Source: Nitrospirota bacterium
GTDB lineage: Bacteria; Nitrospirota; Thermodesulfovibrionia; Thermodesulfovibrionales; JdFR-88
DNA: 12,594 nt
Direction of reading: 5' to 3'
Assembly: GCA_021819985.1 (NCBI GenBank)
Contig: JAKAEG010000012.1
Location: forward strand, 1 to 12,594
In this document: piece by piece, positions 1 to 4,915 of the stretch
Layout: the number at the start of each line of letters is the position of its first letter
How positions within the stretch are numbered: position 1 is the stretch's first letter
Made by a program: the position numbers and the translations under genes
The notes under the pieces: generated by a model
Databases searched by the model: none
What the model was told of the DNA's origin: nothing
The model's input: only the letters and a program-made list of their open reading frames with translations

Positions 1-123
1 GACGACAATCCGCCGCCGTCTCACCATCGCCCTTTCGGAACTTTTATTCCGCTGTCCCTGCTGTCACCGGGAATTCAGGAGATAGGCGAATACATATGAA
101 TATTTATGACACAGTAGTACTAG

Positions 124-420
124 CTAGTCACTAGCGCTTGCGCGCCTCCGGCTTACGATCCGGCGGACCCATGTCTCAGTGAGCGCGTATTTCCTTGCCA
201 GTTCTTTGTAGTTTGCCCCGTTGAATTCGCTCCTGATGTAAGCGTCCCTTTTTTTGACGATAAGACTTCCGATCTTCGGAAAATAAAATGGCAGTCCCCC
301 CAGCTCTTCTGAAAGCTTCAGCGCGTTTTCAACGCCCACTACCCTGGCCACCGCCCGGTAACCTTCCGGCAGGTCATCGGGTATCATCTCGCTTGCGACC
401 TCTTCCAGCCAATTTCTCAT
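124..420 (-). CDS. Mor-type transcription activator (Mu middle operon regulator family)
   Basis: A 98-residue protein of the Mor/C family of phage Mu, which are DNA-binding activators of phage middle and late promoters. The recognisable part is residues 28-90: a dimerisation segment (VGVENALKLSEELGG), a short strand segment (LPFYFPKI), then a helix-turn-helix around residues 66-90 (FNGANYKELARKYALTETW). The length is somewhat below that of Mu Mor, and the N-terminal region is short. The start is well supported by a GGGGAGGG ribosome site four to five bases upstream on the minus strand. It is divergent from the S24 repressor, with a shared operator region between them, which suggests it is under repressor control. 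Family membership is by eye from motif resemblance. Its target promoter is not visible here. It may be a prophage gene or a domesticated regulator. Confidence 0.85.
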   Translation of the reverse strand: MRNWLEEVASEMIPDDLPEGYRAVARVVGVENALKLSEELGGLPFYFPKIGSLIVKKRDAYIRSEFNGANYKELARKYALTETWVRRIVSRRRASASD

Positions 421-500
421 ATTACCCTCCCCTTTTCCAGGAAATAACTTTTTTAAAAGATCCAGATGTTCCCTATTGAAAAAAATCCGTCATGCGGATA

Positions 501-526
501 ATATATATCGGAATGACGATATTTAT
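501..526. promoter_or_regulatory. Palindromic operator 1 (ATATCG-N6-CGATAT)
   Basis: ATATCG (505-510) and CGATAT (517-522) form a perfect 6+6 inverted repeat around a six-base centre. The symmetry extends to 501-526 with one mismatch. The 16 bases at 507-522 match operator 2 except for one base. It overlaps a TATATT-like sequence on the minus strand (complement of 500-505) that could be the -10 box of the Mor-type gene, so binding here would be expected to shut off that gene. Binding by the neighbouring repressor is inference. Confidence 0.55.
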
Positions 527-684
527 AGTGAGCGATATAAAATTTCTGATCGATGTCAGCCGGAAGGCCTGTTCACCTCAATGACCGGACGGGAACAGAT
601 TTTTTTATTTTTTAACAACGGGATGCCGCTCTCGATATACTCCATTTCCATGCCGCTCCCCCTCCTCTTAAAACTCCCGATAAC

Positions 685-690
685 TATAAT
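685..690 (+). promoter_or_regulatory. TATAAT -10 box of repressor promoter
   Basis: A perfect TATAAT lies 37 bases upstream of the repressor start codon. No good TTGACA is seen 16-18 bases further upstream. Transcription would begin near 697, inside operator 2, which fits negative autoregulation by the repressor. Confidence 0.5.
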
Positions 691-704
691 CGGCATGACG
701 ATAT
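689..704. promoter_or_regulatory. Operator 2, near-copy of operator 1
   Basis: Reads ATCGGCATGACGATAT, 15 of 16 bases identical to 507-522. Its inner ATCG/CGAT symmetry is kept while the outer symmetry is lost. It sits directly downstream of the TATAAT at 685-690, over the expected transcription start of the repressor. Confidence 0.55.
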
Positions 705-726
705 ATTGTCAAGAGGGAGGACCGCA

Positions 727-1500
727 ATGGCAATAGGCAAGAGAATAAAAGGTTTTAGGGCCAAAAAAGGTTTAAAAGTCAGGGAATTATCAGAAATGAT
801 CGGGATTTCCCAGGGGACTCTCTCCGATATCGAGAATGAAAAAACAAAACCCTCGGCGGACACTCTGAGCCTTATAATTCGTCATACGGATATAAACCCC
901 GGCTGGCTTTTAACGGGTCATGGATCATTTACAAAGGAACCCGGCGCGGCAAATTATCAGGGGAAGCCTGTTTCAAAGTCCGGCCCCGTTTTGAAATCCG
1001 ATGATGAAACGGCGCACTCCGCGCCGAATTTATCCGGGGGGGCCTACAGGGGAGAAGGAGTTTCCGCCCCCGATGGCCATTGCGGGGACGCATTTGCGCG
1101 CATACCGGTCTACACCCTTGCCGGCGCGGGCGTGCCCAAAGACCTCTCGGAATATGAGCCTATAGATAGCATAACGTTGCCCGGAGATTTTAGCGGCCCT
1201 GGTATTGTGACCGTTAAAGTACGGGGCCAGTCCATGGAACCCACGGTGTGGGACGGGGCCATTATCGGCGTGAATACAACGGTGCTGAATATAGTGAGCG
1301 GCGATATCTATGCCTTCTGGCTGCCGTATGAGGGGGCCGTTATAAAAAGGGTGTTTGTGGGATACGAAAAACTGATATTGAGGTCAGATAACCCGAATTT
1401 CCCTCCAATAGAACTGCCAAGGAATGAGCTTGAGGCTGGCGGCGAGATGTACCGGCTTCTGGGCCGCGCCGACTGGATAGTACAAAGGCGGAAGAAATAA
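727..1500 (+). CDS. LexA/CI-like repressor: XRE helix-turn-helix plus S24 peptidase
   Basis: A 257-residue phage-type repressor. Residues 1-65 are an XRE/Cro-CI DNA-binding domain, with the helix-turn-helix around 16-37 (VRELSEMIGISQGTLSDIE). Residues 66-122 are a variable linker. Residues 125-252 are an S24 (LexA-like) peptidase domain with the catalytic Ser169 in GQSMEP and Lys207 in AVIKR. The segment LAGAG at 131-135 offers Ala-Gly bonds; A134-G135 is 35 residues before the serine, the same spacing as in LexA, so self-cleavage after DNA damage is plausible. The ATG at 727 is preferred over a TTG at 706 because GAGGGAGG ends six bases before it and the HTH fold starts there. It is divergent from the Mor-type activator and probably represses both promoters in the shared gap. 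Confidence 0.93.
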   Translation: MAIGKRIKGFRAKKGLKVRELSEMIGISQGTLSDIENEKTKPSADTLSLIIRHTDINPGWLLTGHGSFTKEPGAANYQGKPVSKSGPVLKSDDETAHSAPNLSGGAYRGEGVSAPDGHCGDAFARIPVYTLAGAGVPKDLSEYEPIDSITLPGDFSGPGIVTVKVRGQSMEPTVWDGAIIGVNTTVLNIVSGDIYAFWLPYEGAVIKRVFVGYEKLILRSDNPNFPPIELPRNELEAGGEMYRLLGRADWIVQRRKK

Positions 1501-1821
1501 AAAAGGGACGGCCCCGGAGATAAAAGCTTCCTGGCGGCCATCCACTGGCAAATTTTTTATTTTTGTTTGTAGATAGTTTCTGTTGCGAAAGCCGTTTTTC
1601 CGAAGCAAAAATGACTAGCGGGGGTACATATTGGGAGGTGTTGCTACGTCTAATAGCCGTCATTCCCGAGGTAGTCATCGGGAATCCAGTGACTTTTTTT
1701 GTTTTAAAATCAAAGGCAACGTCGCTGGCCAGACTTGATCTTTTTACGGATAAAATCGGGCGCTTAAGACATGCGGGAATGACGAACGAGAGGAATACGG
1801 CAAAAAAGGAAATGGCAAAGG
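1501..1821. other. Gap between repressor and Nudix gene, mostly repeat
   Basis: No credible gene is seen here. The first 150 bases are AT-rich and would be the place to look for the end of a Mu-like prophage; I could not identify a convincing end. From 1658 to 1784 the gap is filled by a hairpin repeat element, listed separately. An open frame across 1563-1868 runs through the repeat and into the Nudix gene in another frame, so it is not counted. Confidence 0.5.
1658..1784. repeat. Composite hairpin repeat with 11-bp terminal inverted repeats
   Basis: The element begins CGTCATTCCCG (1658-1668) and ends with its exact reverse complement CGGGAATGACG (1774-1784). The left end is itself a hairpin: ATTCCCGA (1662-1669) pairs with TCGGGAAT (1678-1685). 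The inner part contains TGGCCAGACTTGATC and GATAAAATCGGGCGC, both found again at 12013-12063, and the first also at 2472-2487. It is a non-coding dispersed element of REP/BIME or MITE type. Confidence 0.7.
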
Positions 1822-2385
1822 ATGGAGATATTAGGCAAAGAGACGCTTTGGCAGGGCGCTTTTCTTAAAACCATCCGGATCACGTACAGGGACAACCATG
1901 GAGTTGTCCGGACGTGGGAGGCCGTGGACAGGACCGGCGCGGACGGGGTGGTAATAATAATGCCCTTGACGAAAAAACGTGAGCTTATCCTTATAAGGCA
2001 GTTCAGGGTGGTAAACGGAAATTACGCGATAGAATTTCCGGCCGGGCTCATAAACCCCGGCGAGGACCTGATGCAGGCTGCAAAACGGGAACTGATAGAA
2101 GAAACCGCTTATGAAGGGGAAAACTACTCCATACTGGTTGAAAACGTGATATCCACAGGGTCGAACGCCGAAAACTGGACGGCGGTGCTGGCCCTGGGCG
2201 CGCATCCGGCCTCAAAAGAGACAAAGGCCCTTTATCCAAAGGACGAGACGGAGGAAATAGAGGTGATAAAAGTACCGATCGTGGCCCTGCCCGATTATCT
2301 TTTCACCTGTCAACAGGCAGGCGACAGCGTGGATCTGCGCATCTTCGGGCTCTTCGAGACGGCCAGAAGGAAAAATCTGATTTAA
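1822..2385 (+). CDS. Nudix hydrolase, ADP-ribose pyrophosphatase-like
   Basis: A 187-residue soluble Nudix enzyme, most like the ADP-sugar/ADP-ribose pyrophosphatase group, which splits nucleoside-diphosphate compounds in the cytoplasm. The Nudix box spans residues 75-97, starting GLINPGE and continuing to RELIEE, which supply the metal-binding glutamates. The usual glycine of the EExG part is Ala96 (EETAY). The arginine-containing strand before the box (LILIRQFR, 55-62) is typical of the ADP-ribose group. The start is ATG 1822, with AAAAAGGA 11 bases upstream. It stands alone on the plus strand after a repeat-filled gap and is convergent with the DoxX gene. Exact substrate cannot be told from sequence. 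Confidence 0.9.
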   Translation: MEILGKETLWQGAFLKTIRITYRDNHGVVRTWEAVDRTGADGVVIIMPLTKKRELILIRQFRVVNGNYAIEFPAGLINPGEDLMQAAKRELIEETAYEGENYSILVENVISTGSNAENWTAVLALGAHPASKETKALYPKDETEEIEVIKVPIVALPDYLFTCQQAGDSVDLRIFGLFETARRKNLI

Positions 2386-2430
2386 ATTTTTAAGGACCTC
2401 AAATAATATCCATGAAAATTGGCCTTTATT

Positions 2431-2489
2431 CGTCATGCCCGAGGACCTTAATCGGGCATCCATTTTAACCTGGCCAGTCTTTATCAAAT
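2431..2489. repeat. Hairpin repeat between convergent genes; possible two-way terminator
   Basis: CGTCATGCCCGA (2431-2442) is followed by a loop and then TCGGGCAT, giving an 8-bp stem (ATGCCCGA/TCGGGCAT, 2435-2459). TGGCCAGTCTTTATCA then follows, as in the other dispersed copies. It sits in the 108-base gap between the converging Nudix and DoxX genes, where a two-way stop signal would be useful. It lacks a clear U-tract. Confidence 0.6.
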
Positions 2490-2493
2490 ATTT

Positions 2494-2940
2494 TCACCCC
2501 TTGCGCCCTATCATTGCGTCAACGGACCAGCGGCCTCCGCCTTTGATCATGAGCGCTATCGCGATGGCGCACGCCAGGATATGGTACTCAAAGCCCTCCC
2601 CTTTCTTCTGGCCGAACCAGTTCATGAAAAACCCGTTTTGAAAATGGACCATAGCTACGGCCACTACCATTACGACAAAGATCCCGAAGGCGGCAAGCCT
2701 TGTTAAAAACCCGGCAATCAGGGCCAGCGCCCCAAGAGACTCCGCCACGATATCAAGGAAAGCAAAAAAGACGGGTATCCCCATCTTGCCGAACATGGCA
2801 AGCGCGCCGCTGTACCCCGGGCCGCCCCACCAGCCAAAGACCTTTTGCGCCCCATGCGGGATAAAAACAGCCCCAAGCAAAACCCTGAGCACAAGCCCCG
2901 CCGTATCGCCCGAGTCCGTTCGAAACAACCTTTTTAACAT
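2494..2940 (-). CDS. DoxX family membrane protein
   Basis: A 148-residue inner-membrane protein with about four hydrophobic segments near residues 15-32, 56-78, 82-100 and 117-134. The pattern LRVLLGAVFIPHGAQKVFGW near the N-terminus, the PVFFAFLDIVAESLGALALIAGF segment and a final predicted helix before GGGRWSVDA are typical of the DoxX family. Members are linked in other bacteria to redox homeostasis and oxidant resistance, but the molecular role is not settled. The start is supported by AAGGAGGG six bases upstream. It is the last gene of the long minus-strand block, separated from msrB by a MITE-like element. Confidence 0.92.
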   Translation of the reverse strand: MLKRLFRTDSGDTAGLVLRVLLGAVFIPHGAQKVFGWWGGPGYSGALAMFGKMGIPVFFAFLDIVAESLGALALIAGFLTRLAAFGIFVVMVVAVAMVHFQNGFFMNWFGQKKGEGFEYHILACAIAIALMIKGGGRWSVDAMIGRKG

Positions 2941-3005
2941 GTCGTCCCTCCTTGGCAGAAATTATCAAAAGATTTTCGAAAATAAAATGCCCGCCTCATT
3001 TTGTT

Positions 3006-3166
3006 TAGAACCCATCTCGAAATTACTTTTAACGTGGATGCCCGATTAAGGTCCTCGGGCCTGACGTCTTTTTTAGCATATTTCAGTGCTTTTTGACATC
3101 ATTCCCGCGCAGGCGGGAATCCATTTTTGCAAGCTTCATAAAATTCACTTTTTGAGATAGGTTCTA
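3006..3166. mobile_element. MITE-like element A (161 bp including TA borders)
   Basis: The left end is TA (3006-3007) followed by GAACCCATCTCGAAATT. The right end, read inward on the minus strand, is TA (3166-3165) followed by GAACCTATCTCAAAAA. Inside are two hairpins: GCCCGA/TCGGGC at 3040-3060 and ATTCCCGC/GCGGGAAT at 3101-3120. There is no open reading frame. The right end forms the stop codon of msrB: the complement of 3164-3166 is TAG, made from the border TA plus the first G of the element. Element B has the same design. No transposase is present, so movement would depend on an element elsewhere. Confidence 0.7.
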
Positions 3167-3607
3167 GTCTTTTTTAAACAGATCAGCATATTGCCCGTAG
3201 CCCTCTTTATCCAGTTCCTCTTTTGGGATGAAGCGCAGGGCCGCAGAGTTGAGGCAATAACGTTTACCTGCCGGAGGGGGGCCATCATCAAAAACATGGC
3301 CCAGGTGCGAACCGGCGCTCCGGCTGCGAACCTCGATGCGCCTGTGAAACAGTCTTCTGTCCTCTTTCAGCACGATGTTGCCCGGCTCAAGCGGCTTTGT
3401 GAAACTTGGCCATCCGGTGCCGGAATCGTATTTATCCTGTGAGCTGAAAAGCGGCTCGCCGGATACGATGTCCACGTAGATGCCCTCTTTTTTATTGTCG
3501 AAATACTCGTTATTAAAGGCCGGTTCCGTGCCGTTTTCCTGGGTCACTTCATATTGTATGCGCGTGAGTTTTTTCCTGAGGTCTTCTTTGCCAGGTCTCA
3601 TGGTCAT
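3164..3607 (-). CDS. msrB: Peptide-methionine (R)-S-oxide reductase MsrB
   Basis: A 147-residue cytoplasmic repair enzyme that reduces the R form of methionine sulfoxide in proteins. Visible family motifs are SSQDKYDSGTGWPSF (55-69), EVRSRSAGSHLGHVFDDGP (92-110) and RYCLNSAALRFIP (116-128). Cys118 is the catalytic cysteine; His101 and His104 lie in the active-site motif. It is the only cysteine in the protein, so both the zinc-binding CxxC pairs and a resolving cysteine are absent. Its reduction must therefore use an outside thiol. Two ATGs (codons 1 and 3) are possible starts and neither has a clear ribosome site. It follows the 64-residue gene by 20 bases and probably shares its message. 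The stop codon lies in the end of MITE-like element A. Confidence 0.95.
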   Translation of the reverse strand: MTMRPGKEDLRKKLTRIQYEVTQENGTEPAFNNEYFDNKKEGIYVDIVSGEPLFSSQDKYDSGTGWPSFTKPLEPGNIVLKEDRRLFHRRIEVRSRSAGSHLGHVFDDGPPPAGKRYCLNSAALRFIPKEELDKEGYGQYADLFKKD

Positions 3608-3627
3608 AAAAAATAAAAAAATTGTCT

Positions 3628-3822
3628 TTACTGTTTTACGGCGACCAGCAGGATGCCAAGTTCCTTTTCCAGGTCCTGTATTTCCCTCAGTTCCGTTTCA
3701 GACAGCTCTTCCGGTCTTGTTTCATAACAGCTGTAGGCAAGTAGCATTTTTCCGATCTTCTTTTCCGCGGCCTTGACCTCATCCAGCCTGCTGACATCCA
3801 ATTGTGAAAGGCTGCACATCAT
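3628..3822 (-). CDS. Small hypothetical protein, 64 residues, upstream of msrB
   Basis: A real-looking small gene of unknown function. It has an excellent ribosome site (AAGGAGG, eight bases before the first of two adjacent ATGs) and ends 20 bases before msrB, so the two are probably one operon. The protein is predicted mostly helical and soluble, with a charged middle (ETRPEELSETELREIQDLEKE) and a hydrophobic tail (LGILLVAVKQ). It has two cysteines (C3 and C32). I do not recognise a named family. A supporting role to MsrB is possible from position alone and is not shown by the sequence. Confidence 0.75.
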   Translation of the reverse strand: MMCSLSQLDVSRLDEVKAAEKKIGKMLLAYSCYETRPEELSETELREIQDLEKELGILLVAVKQ

Positions 3823-4162
3823 ATCAGCGCCCTCCTTTATTTAAAATTCCCTCATTAGAGGTTCGCAGCCGGTTTGGGAATTGTCAAGACCGGGGCGAGA
3901 TGAGACTAGAACCTGTCTAAAAATTCAAAATGGATTTCCGCTTACGACATGCGGGAATGGCCCCCGACCAAGAAGTTCGAGGGCAGGCTTAAAAGATTTA
4001 AGACGTCATGCCCGAGGACCTTAATCGGGCATCCACTTTGAATCACTTACTTTTCCCGGCTGAACAATCAGCGCTGCGCCCATGACGATTTTCCTTTTTC
4101 GACGCCGTACGCCGCGATTTCTTAAAAATATCTTACAGCCGGAAGCAATTTTAAGATAGGTT
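3823..4162. other. Gap between ABC ATPase and 64-residue gene: promoter area plus MITE B
   Basis: No gene is seen. The right-hand 255 or so bases are MITE-like element B. The remaining piece (3838-3906) must hold the promoter of the 64-residue/msrB pair. On the minus strand a TTGACA (complement of 3882-3887) and a TCTAAT (complement of 3854-3859) are present, but they are 22 bases apart, too far for a standard sigma-70 pair. Confidence 0.4.
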
Positions 4163-4165
4163 CTA
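3907..4165. mobile_element. MITE-like element B (259 bp including TA borders)
   Basis: The left end is TA (3907-3908) then GAACCTGTCTAAAAATT. The right end read inward is TA (4165-4164) then GAACCTATCTTAAAATT. These match the ends of element A. Inside are a degenerate hairpin half at about 3932-3960 (ggatttccgc...gcgggaatgg) and an intact hairpin ATGCCCGA/TCGGGCAT at 4008-4032, the same sequence as at 2435-2459. The right end provides the TAG stop codon of the ABC ATPase gene (complement of 4163-4165). It has no coding capacity. Confidence 0.7.
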
Positions 4166-4915
4166 TTTAAGCACCCTGTTCAGAAACTCTCTTGTCCTGG
4201 GGACTTTCGGGTTGGTGAAGATATCCTCAGGCGGGCCGGTTTCGATGATGGTCCCTTTATCGAACACCACTACGCGGTCTGCCACTTCGCGGGCAAAGCC
4301 CATCTCGTGCGTGACGATAAGGGTGGTCATCCCGTCCTCCACAAGCTTCCGTATCACTGAGAGCACCTCTCCGGCCATCTCGGGGTCCAGCGAGGACGTG
4401 GGCTCGTCAAAAAGCATCGCCTCCGGGCGCATGGCCAGCGCCCTGGCTATCGCGACACGCTGCTGCTCGCCGCCTGAAAGCTGGGCCGGATAGCTGTTTA
4501 CCTTGCTTTCAAGATTTATCTGTCTCAATATCCCTCTTGCGATCTCCTCCGCCTCCCGCCTGCTCATTCCAAGCACCCGGACCGGGGCTTCCGTTATGTT
4601 TTGAAGCACTGTCATATGCGGGAAAAGATTGAACTGCTGAAAGACCATCCCAAGCTTCAGCCGCACTCTCCTTATGTTTTCAGCATCTTCTTTCGAGGGC
4701 CGCTTCCTGTTTATGGAATGAAGCTCGATTCCCGCCACCGTTATCTCTCCACGGTCGAACATCTCAAGCCCGTTTATGCAGCGAAGGACCGTGCTCTTGC
4801 CGCTTCCAGACGGGCCTATAAGCACCACCGCCTCCCCTTTTTCCACCTGCAGGGAAACACCCGCAAACAGAGTGTTCGTTCCGAAGGATTTATACAGGTC
4901 GCGGACGGATATCAT
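4163..4915 (-). CDS. Polar amino acid ABC transporter, ATP-binding protein
   Basis: A 250-residue ATPase of the GlnQ/HisP/ArtP group, which powers uptake of polar amino acids from the cytoplasmic face of the membrane. All motifs are intact: Walker A GPSGSGKST (34-42), Q-loop FQQFNLFPH (92-100), signature LSGGEQQR (146-153), Walker B AMLFDEP (166-172), D-loop SSLD (174-177) and the switch histidine in VTHE (His203). The length is normal for the family. The start overlaps the stop of the upstream fused permease gene by four bases (ATGA), so the two are translationally coupled. The last codon is followed by TAG supplied by the end of MITE-like element B, with no loss of the normal C-terminus (TREFLNRVLK). 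Confidence 0.95.
   Translation of the reverse strand: MISVRDLYKSFGTNTLFAGVSLQVEKGEAVVLIGPSGSGKSTVLRCINGLEMFDRGEITVAGIELHSINRKRPSKEDAENIRRVRLKLGMVFQQFNLFPHMTVLQNITEAPVRVLGMSRREAEEIARGILRQINLESKVNSYPAQLSGGEQQRVAIARALAMRPEAMLFDEPTSSLDPEMAGEVLSVIRKLVEDGMTTLIVTHEMGFAREVADRVVVFDKGTIIETGPPEDIFTNPKVPRTREFLNRVLK

Larger units (their letters stand above)
421..726. promoter_or_regulatory. Divergent control region between activator and repressor
   Basis: This 306-base gap has no convincing gene. It is AT-rich and holds four copies of CGATAT (517, 533, 633 and 699), one inverted copy ATATCG (505), and a direct repeat atgccgctc at 623-631 and 650-658. The two best operator candidates and a TATAAT box are listed separately. 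Because the two flanking genes read outward, both promoters must lie here. An open frame across 476-736 has no family resemblance and overlaps the operators, so I treat it as spurious. Confidence 0.6.

Noticed and set aside
119..128. Perfect palindrome ACTAGCTAGT at the end of the Mor-type gene
   Set aside because: Ten bases only, overlapping the stop codon; no second copy seen to support a site.
706..726. TTG start adding seven residues to the repressor
   Set aside because: The ribosome site GAGGGAGG lies inside that extension and points to ATG 727.
476..736. 86-codon open frame in the activator/repressor gap
   Set aside because: No ribosome site or family resemblance, composition unlike a protein, and it overlaps both operators and the repressor promoter.
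1501..1660. Possible Mu-like attachment end (ttgcgaaagcc...ccgaagcaaaa)
   Set aside because: No clear TG/CA terminus or matching second end is in the window; cannot be supported without the left flank.
1563..1868. 101-codon open frame before the Nudix gene
   Set aside because: It runs through the inverted-repeat element and into the Nudix gene in another frame.
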